Assembly: GCA_029204225.1 (NCBI GenBank)
Contig: CM055095.1
Location: 40,230,141-40,294,140, forward strand
DNA: 64,000 bases
DNA from: Diphasiastrum complanatum
Lineage: Eukaryota > Streptophyta > Lycopodiopsida > Lycopodiales > Lycopodiaceae
Reading direction: 5' to 3'
The translations under genes were made by a program, and so were the position numbers. The notes under the pieces were generated by a model. That model was not told the DNA's origin. It made no database searches and was given only the letters and a program-made list of their open reading frames with translations. How positions within the stretch are numbered: the first letter of the stretch is position 1; each line of letters begins with the position of its first letter. Below are positions 1 through 14,960 of the stretch, piece by piece.

Positions 1-1613
1 GAAATCTTTAACTTCCAGACTAAATAGTTCGAACCTTCTATATCCAAGATCGTACTGACCTTAGATTGAATGCTGCTGTTTGAAGACATCTTTTAATCTT
101 CCGAATAAGCTCCAGATACAACTGTTGATGGATGTGGAAGGCTCTGATACCATTGTAGGAAAATTAACTCTCCTTCAGAGAACATGATGAAAGTTTGAAT
201 AAATCAAACTAATATCAGTGCCTTCAATTGTGTGTGATTTTGTCTATGTACTAATAGAGCAATTTCTACTTTGATTGAATAAAGCATGCAGATTTAGGAG
301 ATATATGTGTGAATGTGATAGACAATTTTAGATAATCAGAACAACTGAGAAAAATCATTTGTTGAGAAACTTTGATCAATCAAATTTTTATAATTCTGAT
401 TCTGATTCTTCTGTATACATCTTATGCTGTCTTGTTGTTTACAATGAGCAAGTGCACATGCATTTATATTGTCACAAGATAGGTCTTTTGGCCTTCTTCC
501 TTCTATAACAGTCGATCTAACCATTAAGATGGTTGATATTCAACAACGTTCTGTTTTTAGACTCGAAAGGCTATTGTTTGAGATAGTCTAACTATCGAGA
601 CAATTTATTGTTCGAGACAATTTATTGTTCGATTCGATTTCAGTTAGAGTTCAAACAAGAAGATAAATGTTTTGAGTTCGAACAAAAATAAAATGTTTCA
701 AGTTTGGTTTCAAATTCGAGTTCGAGTTCAAGTTTTTCAGCCTTTGTCAATTAGACTATGTGACTTTGTTGGTAGAACTGAGATTTGTCTGTTGAGGTGT
801 TCTCTCGCAGACTCCTTTCTGTCCTAGTATCAATGAGATGGAACTTCAGGGGGCTCTGTGAGAGTTCTTATGAAGATTTGAATTTTTTTGGTCTTTTACA
901 AAGAATTTTTGAACTTTTATGATTTTTTCTCTGATTTTTACAATCTACTTGAAACTAACTCTCAAAGGCTTCTATACAGGTCTGGGACAGTACCCTAGAG
1001 CTGCTGCCAATCATGCAAGGGCTATCTCTCACTGGTTTTGGAGAAAACAAAATCTGATGGGAAATTTGGTTCTTTTTCCCTCCAAAGTGCAAATTGGTGT
1101 GATTTTTGAGTTTTCTCAGATTTTGGTTTGGATGTCAAGCCCTTAGAGGCTATTCAGGGCCTCCTCCACCCTCTCACACCTCCTCCGCTAGCTGGGAATA
1201 GTCCAAACACAAGAAAATGCAGAAAACTAACTCTCCCTACCCCAAAATCCACCTAAAACTACTCTAAAAAGCAAGAAATAACTAAAATGCAGCTATACTA
1301 GTTAGTGAAGACCTATCTGCGGCATGGCGCCCAACTTGATCCGAGGGTCCATAAAAAGTACATTGGAATTTACAAGATTCATGTGAGTCCCAAAGTGGAC
1401 CCAACTCTAAAAAGTAAACTCTAAGTTCTAAAATGACTTTGGGCCTCAAGTTTTATTTTAATTATAAAGGGCCCAAGTCTATTATTTCTATCTACAATTA
1501 GTTCACGTGTTCATTGGGCCATGGAATTATACGCGCAGGAAGCCATGCCCTCGCAACACATTTATTATTAAATTCATCCCTTTGCTCACGTTGTGTTGGT
1601 AATATCCCCAACA
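1..1613 (-). mobile_element. LTR retrotransposon end: leader, primer-binding site and long LTR
   Basis: Positions 141-152, read on the minus strand, are TGGTATCAGAGC, the initiator-Met-tRNA primer-binding site. One base away begins an LTR candidate, 154-1613 (about 1.46 kb). On the minus strand it starts TGTTGGGG and ends CCTACA, with a TATAAA-like motif near 462-470. Positions 1-140 would be the leader, and the element continues off the left edge. The right boundary is inferred only from the TG terminus preceded by a purine-rich run, so the LTR length is uncertain. Confidence 0.5.
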
Positions 1614-4499
<2,886 letters not shown>

Positions 4500-5646
4500 G
4501 TGTTGTAAAGCACTTGAATCGAGATATCATTTGTAGGCATCTTTGCTTGGTTGATCTTGTACCATCAGTATCTTTTCATCTTCTTGGGAATTTCTGACAA
4601 AGTCAAAGGCTCCTTCTTGGTGTTGTTGCATCTTCTTCCTTTCTTCATTGTATTTGAGGATCCGACAGTCCTTGATGTCGTGGTTAGCTATCTTGCAGTT
4701 TCTGCAAAAGAGTTTAGTCTTGGCAAGTTGTTGTTGTCGACTGATCTGCGATTGTTGTGGTTGCATTGAATCTGGCTGCTCCACCTTCGTTTTCTTGATC
4801 TTGAAGTTCTTCTTCTTGGAACGTAAATATTGAAGTACGAGTCCATTGACTTGGTACTCATCTCTTTCTCCATACTTCTTCTTCTAAAAGACTTGTTGTC
4901 AGCTTCTGGAGAGACAACGAAGGATTATTGCTCAAGAACAACACCAAATTGTTGTAGGAGGATGGAAGACTGGCTAGAAGAGACATCATAGAGTCCTCTT
5001 CTGAAATAGACGAACCTATAGCAGCAAGTTGATTGAGCAACTATTTAAACTCGTTCAAATGATCACTAACTGAGGTTTCTTCGCTCATTTTTAGGATTAG
5101 GACCTTCTTTCTCAGGAAGAGACGAGCCGAAACATTTGACGTTCCATAAATGCTTGTCAAAGTGTCCCATGCTTCTTTTGAAGTGATACAGTTTGATACA
5201 TGAGTTATCTAAGTGCTTTTCAAATTCAAGGATACGATGGCAAAAGCTTTGCCATCCTTTGCTTCCCATGTTGGTAGCATTTCAGGTTCTGCCAGTTTGG
5301 CTATAGAACCATTGACGTATCCCCATAGCTCCTTTTTGATCAAGATCATCCTCATCTTGAATTTTCAAAATTGTGCACTCTGATACTACTATGATGGGAC
5401 TTGGATGGATGTTCATAAGCTGCAACGGAATAGAGGTTGTCGTCCCACCAAAGAAAAAAAATGATGAAGAAGAATGTTGGATTACTTTATAGACTAAGAT
5501 GCAGAGCAGTTTTGTTTTAGATGTTAGAGTAGGTGTCGTAGACAACCATAGAGAATGTGAAGAAGAAGGTATCTAAGACAACCGTGCTATCTTCTATTTC
5601 TGACAAATAAGTTCTACTAATAGAGAGAAAGAGTGAGAGGCATTCA
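4500..5646 (-). mobile_element. Older Ty1/copia fragment: gag and split 5' LTR
   Basis: On the minus strand, about 5375 to 4500 carries copia gag, including the zinc-knuckle block CRNCKIANHDIKDC near 4690. Just upstream, 5377-5389 is a primer-binding-site-like GTATCAGAG sequence, and LTR-like sequence starts near 5392. That LTR is interrupted at 5646 by the younger copia element and resumes at 11137. The fossil is broken in several places. Protease, integrase and reverse transcriptase are not seen downstream. Confidence 0.65.
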
Positions 5647-6296
5647 TGTGATGGATTTCAGATCATTCAAGAATCCAAGTCCCAAATCTTTGGTTACAAT
5701 AAGGAGCAAACTAACAATCCTGCCAATGTAGAAAAATCAGCATCTACATACAAAATGAGATGCAAACTCTAAGAGATATTGATCAAACATGAACCAAAAC
5801 ATAAAATATGTTTGCTGTCCGTACAATTACAGTACCCTACTGTATTTCACACGTGTGAAACCGAAAATAGCAATAAATGAGCATTCTACACACAAGATTG
5901 CAAGATAACACCAAGATAGTGCACCAATGAGTAGTAGAACCCAAAGAGAACCATGTATAATGATGAAATGAGAGAGAGAAGAGAGAATATGTGTCTCTCC
6001 ACGAGTTACATCCTTTTATAGAGTTTCCAAACCCTATTTGGCCACTTGGCTTTCTCTCCAAAATGTAAACCCTACTATTTTTGGGTCTAGATTCAATGTA
6101 TCCAAAGTTCAAATTTGAATCTCTCTCAAACTCGACTACCAACTTTCCCACACTTTCCAAAAGTGTTTATTGAATGTATTTTAAACTAATATAACTTCAA
6201 AAAGTTTATCTCTAAGTCTAAAATGAGTTTTGGCCTCTTATTGACAATTTACCAAAATGTGACTAAACTAGACTAAACTAGTTGAAATCTCTCACA
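5647..6296 (-). repeat. 3' LTR of the copia element
   Basis: A 650-bp LTR with TGTGA...TCACA termini, a near-identical partner of 10482-11136. It contains an internal palindrome CACACGTGTG near 5850. Confidence 0.9.
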
Positions 6297-7407
6297 CTCC
6301 CTCTTCAACTAGTTTTGGCATAGTTTTGACAATAGAACTTTGATCCAACTTTAGAATGATCTCCATCCTAAGTATAGATATTCTTTCTAAGGTTCTAAAG
6401 TATCTTTCATAATTGATATAGTGAATAGTGTCCAAATTGGATGCTTCACTATTTCTTACATCAATTTTGCACATCAAAATATAACTAGAACATGAAGAAC
6501 CAAATAGAATGTGAATGAAATGATTCCTCCATGTTTCAAACTTTGTACTCTCTGGAAAATTACAGCAACCAAACAATAAATGTGAGTGATGACCATTTGC
6601 TTGCTTGTGTCCTCCAACTTTGTCCTTTCTTGATATGTCTCCACCATAAAACTCCATGAATGAGCCTCCATCTCCATCTTGCCACAAGAAACCATCAAAC
6701 CTTGGAAATCCATGAGTAGGTGAGTACATACATGATGCAGATCTAGCACCACATGACTCCATAAACCAAGTAGTTTGCACTAGTCCATTTTCAAGATCTA
6801 CTTGACACAAGAAAACGACCATGAATTCACCAAAAATTGACAATCTCCAAGTATTGGCATCAAGTAGCTCAACACTTGAGAACTTAGCCATGGATGAGTG
6901 ACATAATGAACCTCCAATAACTTCATTTTCATCAGCAAAACCAGCCAAGAATGCCAGTACAACTCCAACAATAAGATATTGCAAGACAACGTAGCTAGTT
7001 TGTCCATATCTTGACAATTTGCACACATCCACATGAAATAGCTCAAACATGAGATAGAACAAGTAAAGTAAACTTGAACAAAACTTCCTTGCTGCTCCTT
7101 TGAACTTACTTGAGTCTTCAATAAGCTGCAAAAACATATCCAAAACATCTTTGCCAAATACCCTTCCTTTGATGCTCTTGACTAGCTCCAAATTGCCACC
7201 TTTCCTTTTGTGTTTTTGAAGCCCTTTGAGACCAACCTCTTGGTCTTCCTCTTGACCATCAAAGTCATTGAACACACTTTGTTTTTCAGATCCATTACTT
7301 TCTTTTCCATTATGAAAACCATGAGAACCAATATCCACTTGCATAGCATCATCTACACAAGAAAATTTTCCAAAACATGTGAGTAAAGCAAAGTGAGTCG
7401 CTTCCAC
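6297..7407 (-). other. Unfamiliar open frame at the 3' end of the copia element
   Basis: A long open frame (about 370 codons) in the element's last third, running to the polypurine tract. It is rich in Phe, Leu, Cys and Gly, with segments such as SFMEFYGGDISRKDKVGG. I recognise no integrase, RNase H or host domain. Possibilities are a degenerate pol remnant, an accessory frame of this family, or captured sequence. It belongs to the fossil and is not called as a host gene. Confidence 0.4.
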
Positions 7408-10400
7408 TTGCTTACCTTTCTCTTGATCATCAAAGATATCAAAGATATGAATATCTTCAGACCTGAACCTCTAGAAATACTCCCTCTCAAACATATGATC
7501 AATATCCAACAAGAACTCATCAATGCTTGATCTCGAATTTCCACAAAGGTTAATGAAAACAATGTCACCAATGTCACCATCATAAATCAAAAGATAGATT
7601 CCAAACTTTCCATCCAACATGAAGTAGAGTAGGTGAAGATGAGTATCAAAACTAAGAAATCCAGCCCTCTTGAGTCCATAACAAACCTCAATAAGCTCAC
7701 CAATGAGATCTCCCTTGCCTTGAAGAAATTGCCTCTCGATTTGTTCCATGTAGTCTTCTCCAACCAACCTTTTGCCATCTTGATCATGAGTGATCAATTC
7801 ATAATCATAGAATCCTTTGAGTTGATGAAGAGATGTGAGATCCATGCCTTGGATCTTCCCAAGAACCAATCTTCCATTGCTCTTCCCTTCATAAGACTCC
7901 CTCTTAATGATTGCATCATAAGAAGTAGAAAGCTTAAAGACATTAGAAGCCATGAAAAAAATGATTAGTACCTTCAACATAAGGATGATTGAAGTACTCT
8001 CTTTTTTCAAACAAGAACTTCTATTCAATGTTTTAGGTAATGAATCATATGATAATGATTCTTCCTCACTATCATTCACAATGACATCATTCAAAGTACA
8101 TCCTACTTTGAACTCTTCACATACTTCTCTTCTTCTTGACTTGTGACTATCTTCCTCACCAAGTCTCTTGATAGAACCATTTGATCTACTCTCTTTATGA
8201 AGACATGTGACTCCACTTGCTGGAAAAAATGACTTTCTTGGAATCATAACAAAAGAATGTAGAAGAACCACCTCCTTCATGCATGCACCTAGCAACATCC
8301 TTTTCCATATGATCAAAGAAATCATTAACAACAATCTTTTCCAAGGAAGAACCTTCACCTCCATTGATGAAGTTAGCTCTTTCCTTACCTTTTGCATGCT
8401 TGCACTTGCCATGAAGAACCATTGAAACACCATCATTATCCTCAAGACTAGCCAAGTTAGCACAAAGATGAACATCTCCAAGAAGCATATTAGATCTTGA
8501 CCTAGATCTAGCATAAGGAGGCTTTTTAGACTTTGTATAAGATCCACCAATCTTATTGATGCTAAAAGGTAACTTTGGAAAGTTGAGACCAATCTCCTTT
8601 TCCATTCCATCCTTTTTGTTAGCCATAACAAAAGCATCAAGCTTGAAAAGTCTACCTTGTTTATTGCCCCTAGCAACCAAGATTTCTTCCTTTGTAATGA
8701 AACAAGCATCACCCCCAAACTTTACCATGTATCCTTTCTCTATCATTTGACCAACACTTAGCAAATTCTTTGAAAGTGAAGGAATGTAAAGAATACCATC
8801 AAGTCTTGCTTTCCTATTAGTAGAGAGACAAATAGGAATTGAACCAATACCTTCAATCACACACTCACCACCATTGGCCATGTGAATTGCTTTCTTGGCT
8901 CCATCATAAGTTACCAAAGAAGTAAAGAACTCCTTGTAACTAGTCATGTGTGAACTAGCTCCACTATCAATCCACCATGAATCTTTGTCACCTTCACTTG
9001 ATATTAGACTTGATGACCACATGAAAAGAGAATCACCACCACCTAGATCCTCATCATTAGTAGTAAAGTTGATTTGCTTGCTACCTTCATCTCTTTGCTT
9101 CTTCAGACATTCATTTGAAAAATGCCCTTTGATTCCACAATAAAAGCATTTCAACTTAGACTTATCTTTCTTTTTGCCAAAAGAGGAAGTATCACCTTGA
9201 TCTTGCCCTTTAGACCACTTGCCTTTGCCTTTGCCTTTGAACTTGCCTTTGATGAACATAGCATCCTCTTCATAATGAGATGTTGATGTAGATCCATCTC
9301 CTCTTGATTGAAGCCTATACTCCTCATTCACCAAGATCTCTTGCAAATCCACAATACTTGGCAAAGTCTTTTGAACAGCAAAACTTTGAACAAGATTAGC
9401 ATGATCATCCAACAAGCCATTAAGTATAACTTGAACAAGCTCTACCTCCTTAATGCTTTCATCAATACATGCTAACTCATCATTGAATGCCTTAACCCTC
9501 AAAACAAAAGCATGAGTACTCTCTTCCTGCTTTTGCAAACTTTGAAAGATTTTTCTCCTAAGAGTAAGCACTCGATGTAGACTTGGATTCATAAAGCTTC
9601 TTCAAAGCTTCCCAAGCCTCCAAAGATGATGTGCACTTACCAACTTCCTTGAGAAGTTCATTGGTAACATTCATCTTAATCATGTGTAGAGCTTTCTTTG
9701 CTCTCTTGTCATACCTCACTTGATCTTGAGGTGCTTGAGGTCTCTCCTCCACACCTGCAACAATCTCCATCAACTCATTCATCTCCAATAAGGACTCCAT
9801 CCTCACCTTCCAAGTAGAATAGTTGATTGAGGTAAGCCTATCATTGCTCTCCAACATAAATCCACCACTTGTAGCCATGTTGAAGTGACCTGATCTTCTC
9901 TTTCAACCTGTTCCAATGCACAAAGCACTCTCTTGAATGTCAAAAAATGAACTCAAGAAGAAATCACAAAGATATGGAACCTCTCAAATCTCTTCTAGCA
10001 CTTCTAACTAGAAAATCAACACATAGAATAGTAAAATCTTGATCAACCTATGATCTATCCTCAATCTAATGATTCTTGCCACTTCCTAATATTGGAACAC
10101 ACTCAAATGAAGTTCAGTAACCTCACAAACTAGAGATCCAATCAAAATTAGGGTTTTGACAAAATCACAAAAAATTGAATATCTCAAATTCTACATGCAA
10201 TTTCTAGAAACTTGGTATATCTTCTTGTAGACTCCAATGAGACCTTCCTAATGCACCAAAAATCATCTAATTCTTGTAAGCCAAGTGTGAAATCGAAAAT
10301 GATTAAGTTATATAACCCTATATTGAGTTTTGACCTACAAAAGATCAATTCTACACATGCAAAAATGCTGATTTTTGAGTAGAGATCAATCTAGCATGCT

Positions 10401-10481
10401 CTAGCATTGGTAACTCCTCCAAAATCCTTGCTAAAGATGGCTGATACTTTCATAACCTGAAACACAATAGCTCTAATACCA

Positions 10482-11136
10482 TGTGAAGGATTTCAGATCA
10501 TTCAAGATCCAATCCAAGTCCCAAATCTTTAATTACAATAAGGAACAAACCAACAATCCTGCCAATGTAGAAAAATCAGCATCTACATACAAAATGAGAT
10601 GCAAACTCTAAGAGATATTGATCAAACATGAACCAAAACATAAAATATGTTTGTTGTCTGTACAATTACAGTACCCTACTGTATTTCACACGTGTGGAAC
10701 CGAAAATAGCAATAAATGAGCATTCTACACACAAGATTGCAAAATAACACCAAGATAGTGCACCAATGAGTAGTAGAACCCAAAGAGAACCCATGTATAA
10801 TGATGAAATGAGAGAGATAAGAGAGAATATGTGTCTCTCCACGAGTTACATCCTTTTATAGAGTTTCCAAACCTTATTTGGCCACTTGGCTTTCTCTCCA
10901 AAATGTAAACCCTACTATTTTTGGGTCTAGATTCAATGTATCCAAAGTTCAAATTTGAATCTCTCTCAAACTCGACTACCAACTTTCCCACACTTTCCAA
11001 AAGTGTTTATTGAATGTATTTTAAACTAATATAACTTCAAAAAGTTTATCTCTAAGTCTAGAAGGAGTTTTGGCTTCTTATTGACAATTTGCCAAAATGT
11101 GACTAAACTAGACTAAACTAGTTGAAATCTCTCACA
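10482..11136 (-). repeat. 5' LTR of the copia element
   Basis: A 655-bp LTR flanked by the primer-binding site at 10470-10481. Small indels and about fifteen substitutions separate it from the other LTR. Confidence 0.9.
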
Positions 11137-11290
11137 ATTCAAACATTCAACATGAATACAAATGATATGAAAAATAGCACTTCTATATAAAACAGTGTTG
11201 TAGGAACAACAATAATCAGACCACAAAACAATTGCACGAAGCGCATGATCCTACTTATAGAAGCTAATGAATGCTATCTTTCATAATACT
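11137..11290 (-). mobile_element. Continuation of the split older LTR
   Basis: Resumes after the ATTCA duplication of the inserted element. It contains a TATATAAAA motif near 11186 on the plus strand. Its outer boundary is not resolved. Confidence 0.35.
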
Positions 11291-11765
11291 CTTTACTCTC
11301 TCTAAATGATCACTAACTCTGAGGAATCAGCTACTAGAAGACCGCTTTTGGTCGTTTGATTTTTGTCGCACTTTTGTACTCTGTGTATGTGTGTATATAT
11401 ACTCTTCAAATTGCTCAGATGTTTATATAGTTGTCAGAAAATCTTTAGTTATTCTAATTACAATTTATAAAAGATAATTAATAGCCCTTGTACTTGATCC
11501 GTAGATCAATTATTGGTGCATCATGAAGACATGAATAAGTACAGTAAAAGGATCTCCTTCATATGCGTCAAAAGCTTGAGAATGTCGCACCACTGCAACC
11601 ATAGCCTGACTGCAAGGGCGTGAAGATGAGACCGCATGTCAATCGCAATCGTTGACTTGGCAGTTTCCTTCAGTTGGCTATCATTCGTTCGTTTGTTCAC
11701 TTCATAGGTGACCATAAGTGATGACTTACGGTGTTTTGCAGTTCTTTTGGTGGTGACCTATAGTC
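11285..11765 (-). repeat. LTR-like repeat, inverted relative to its second copy at 40.6-41.1 kb
   Basis: Shares about 400 bp with 40650-41095 in the opposite orientation, for example the block around GATCTACGGATCA and GGAGATCCTTTT, and a hairpin with arms ACCGTAAGT/ACTTACGGT in the better copy. A TATATAAACATCTGAGC promoter-like motif is shared, suggesting an LTR. Primer-binding site and coding parts are not seen. Confidence 0.6.
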
Positions 11766-12069
11766 TTCGCTTTGTTAACCGTAAGCAAGACTTTGCGATG
11801 TCTTGTGGTTCGCTCATTTCATATGTAGCCGTAGGCGAGACTCTGTTGTTTGCTTTGGTTTCTTCTGTAAGTAACTATGGGATAGACACTTATGGTTCCT
11901 GGCGGTTCCTTACAATGTCTTTTTTGTTGAGTTTTTCCATGTATTTCTATAAACTGTCAAAAAGGTAGACCATTTCTGCAAATGCTTGAAAGAGTGATTT
12001 ACTTAAGAGATGAAGGAGGTGAAATGGATGAGTATGAGTAGCATTAAACTCCAACAGAAGTAAAGTATC

Positions 12070-12715
12070 TTTGTGACACATCATGAGAAAGCTTGCTCCA
12101 CTATCAATCCACCATGGATCAATATCTCCATCATTGGTTAGCAAAGACATCAAAAAAGCATCATCATTTGAGTTCTGATCACCAACACTGTCCCCATCAA
12201 TAGTGAAATTGCCTTGCTTCTCATCTTGATCTCTCTTTTTCTTGAAGCAATCACTTGCAAAATGCCCTTTGACTCCACAATAAAAGCATTTTAACTTGGA
12301 TCTATCTTTCTTCTTGCCAACAAAAGTAGAAGGCTCACCTTGATCTTGACCCTTTGACCACTTGCTTTTGCCTTTGCCCTTGAACTTGCCTTTGATGAAC
12401 ATTGCTTCCTCCTCTCCAACTTGAGATAAAGAAGTAAATCCACCTCTTGATAGACGCCTAAACTCCTCATTCACCAATATCTCTTGCAAATCCTCCATAC
12501 GTGGCAATGTCTTTTGAATAGCAAAGCTTTGCACCAAATTAGCATGATCATCCAATAAGCCATTCAGAACTACTTGAACAAACTCCACATCCATGCTTCA
12601 CTAATGCATGCTAGTTCATCACTCAAAGCTTTAACTCTCAAAACAAAAAAATAAGAACCTTCATCCTTCTTTTGAAGGCTTTGAAAATTTTGCCTCCTTA
12701 GCACGAGAAATAGAA
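12070..12715 (-). mobile_element. copia gag/protease fragment, same lineage as the 5.6-11.1 kb element
   Basis: On the minus strand it reads as gag with the same blocks as the larger element: DDHANLVQSFAIQKTLP, a Lys/Gly-rich stretch, knuckle CFYCGVKGHFASDC and the protease start WWIDSGAS. It is truncated at both ends and lacks LTRs. Confidence 0.75.
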
Positions 12716-12724
12716 TTAGATTTA

Positions 12725-13520
12725 TGCTTCAATGGGCCAATAATAAGAAAGGACCCAAGTAGTTTCAAATGCATTTTGGCTTATAACCTTTTAAGATAGT
12801 CAAATTGTTATGGCACATGGTTTTTGGGTGAACCAAAAACCCTAACCCTAGCTTTGTCTATAAGACTTAGGGATGTGACACCATTTTGTAATCACTTTCC
12901 ATTGTGAAGAATAGAGATTGAGAGAGAGAAGCTAAGCCTCCTCCACCTTTTCTTACTTTGTGAAGCCCTCCTTTTTTGAACTTGTATGATTGATTGTGGA
13001 TGTATGAATGCTTGAATGTTGTCGTCTTATCATGCTATCACATATTTGAATGATCATTAGCTCAAGCTTTCATCCCTCTAATCCACAAAATTACACAATA
13101 GTGAAATAGGTGTTAGAAACCCATTTGGAGTGACCAATAAGATCCATCAGGTAGGTTTACTTTCATTGCTCCTCTCCCTTGAGAAGATAAGCCTCAACAG
13201 GAGAAGATCTAGAACCAAAGAAGCCTAGATTTACCAAAAAGTCAAAATTCAAGCAGAGGATCACCACAAAACCAAAACCCAAAAAGAGCCAAGAAGATAG
13301 TCAAGCATCACACCCCTCATCGAAGCCATTCCACCTCTAGATCTTATGCCAATATTGACACCCATGGTAGGCTTAGATCCCGAACTTTAGATCAATAGTT
13401 TAACCCCTTCCCCATTGGATCGAAATCGATTCTACATGACAACTCACCCGGTTGGAGATCCAAACCCTGACTTTGCCCTCTTGATCGCGACAATTAGGGA
13501 AGCACGGAAAGGGTAAAACA
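12725..13520 (+). repeat. Ty3/gypsy LTR (left boundary approximate)
   Basis: It precedes a gypsy primer-binding site. It contains a TATA-like TCTATAAGACTTAGGG (about 12857) and the stretch GAAGAATAGAGATTGAGAGA, which resembles the transcribed part of Tat/Athila-type LTRs. The right end ...AAAACA is clear; the left end is estimated from where gag debris stops. Confidence 0.55.
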
Positions 13521-13526
13521 TTTTTT

Positions 13527-13544
13527 TGGCACCGTTGTCGGGGA
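13527..13544 (+). other. Gypsy primer-binding site (tRNA-Asp type)
   Basis: TGGCACCGTTGTCGGGGA differs at two positions from the TGGCGCCGTTGCCGGGGA site typical of Tat/Athila-type gypsy elements. Confidence 0.75.
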
Positions 13545-14800
13545 GATGGTGCTAAGCTACTGTTTGGATGGGTTTACTCTGCTTTTTGCTTAAATTTTTC
13601 TTTGCATTTTGACAGGTTTATTACTCACCTATAGGTCTTTTTCGACCTCTTTGTTGTCCTTTTTTCTCGCCACTTTTTCAATGAGCTAGACAAACTTTAG
13701 GCTCCGTTCTGTAACCTCGGTGAGTTATAAGTTATTACTCACCATCAAAGCTTTTACTCGCCCAATGATCTTTTACTCGCCAGACCTCTTTTTGACACCT
13801 TTTTTTAGCCAAGGTAATCGCGATCATAGCAGAGTGATTAGCAACCTCAGAGACATCATTCTGGAGTTCGGCAAGTTATAAGACTATTACTCGCCAGTTC
13901 AAATTTCTCGACCATTTTGCTATTTCCACCATTTTCTATTACTCGCCAGTTATAATTTGCCATCAGTGTTTTATAACTTGCCAATAGAGATTTCTTCTTT
14001 ACTATTTATTATCTTTACTCGCCATCGGAACTAAGGCCTATATACATACTGATCTATCCTATACCATATCGATGAGTTACAATTTTATTACTTGCCCTTC
14101 TATTACTCGCCGACAATATAACTCGCCAAGTTTTCCACTTTACTCGCCATCTACACAGATTGTTCTGACCATCAATAGGTACCGATAGGCAGCTTGGCGA
14201 GTTATAATCCTATTACTCGTGCCAGCTGTTACTCGTCCAGTATAACTCGCCAACAGAGAAAATCTAGAAATTTCCAGATCTTTTGACAATCAGAACCCAT
14301 CGGTATTTTTCTGTTATTTTCATTTTTTCTGATTGCCTTTTGGATTTGCATTTACGCCGCTTCGCATCTATCTAACTTTTATTTAGATCCTGATTTGTTC
14401 TTGAACTGAGTTTATTATCGCATCGGTTTAATCCTCAATCAGATCCATCATCTGATCACCCATATGCAAAAAAGATCTACATAAATTATCTGAAAAAAAA
14501 AGTACACGAAAAAGATAAAAACGACAGAAAAAAAAAAACCAAAAATAGTCCTTTTTCTATTCTGGTATGTATCTAAAATCCAGTAGGAGATTATCTGAAC
14601 TCGAGGAATTCGTCAATGTACCGATCGAGATACTCCAAGAACTAGTTGACGTAGATCCACCCCCAATGGACAATCCTAGGCCATTCGTACCCATGCAGTC
14701 CAAAAATTTTCCAAGATCGACCTTTCGAGGTTTGATGGCAAGGGAGATCCGCAACGATTTCTACAGATCTACACCCAAGCGTGTAGAGCCAAGACAAAAC
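13545..14800 (+). mobile_element. Gypsy leader and start of gag
   Basis: 13620-14250 is a leader built of many TTACTCGCCA-like words. From about 14567 a gag N-terminus is recognisable, with DPPPMDNPRPFVPMQSKNF and a following segment of the KFxGKGDP type. The element is cut short and abuts copia debris at about 14800. It is broken. Confidence 0.6.
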
Positions 14801-14960
14801 ACGTATTAGATCTTGTACATAGCAATCTTTGTGGTCCAATGACAACTCCATCGTTAGGAGATGCTTGTTTCATATCTACAAATTCATGGATAAAGAAAGT
14901 ACATTGCCAAAAACCAATGAGAGTTATTTCCAACAAGTAGATCAAATATGTAATGAGACT
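14797..14960 (+). mobile_element. copia integrase fragment
   Basis: A short stretch reads LDLVHSNLCGPM, the copia integrase core motif (typically LELVHSDLCGPM), then GDACFIS. Only about 50 codons remain. Confidence 0.5.

Larger units (their letters stand above)
5647..11136 (-). mobile_element. Ty1/copia element, apparently non-autonomous
   Basis: A complete LTR-to-LTR element on the minus strand with 5-bp target duplications ATTCA (5642-5646 and 11137-11141). Parts in transcription order: 5' LTR 10482-11136; primer-binding site TGGTATTAGAGC at 10470-10481; gag from about 9880, with a Lys/Gly-rich segment and zinc knuckle CFYCGIKGHFSNEC near 9140; protease with WWIDSGASSHMT near 8960; a further 2.4 kb of mostly unfamiliar open sequence with only a faint reverse-transcriptase-like trace; polypurine tract at 6297-6306; 3' LTR 5647-6296. 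No integrase is recognised. The LTRs differ at roughly 2-3% of sites by eye, so it is young. The body has several breaks. It inserted into an older copia LTR. Confidence 0.85.

Noticed and set aside
6292-7407. A 371-codon frame as a host gene
   Set aside because: It lies between the LTRs of a copia element and runs to its polypurine tract, so it belongs to the element.
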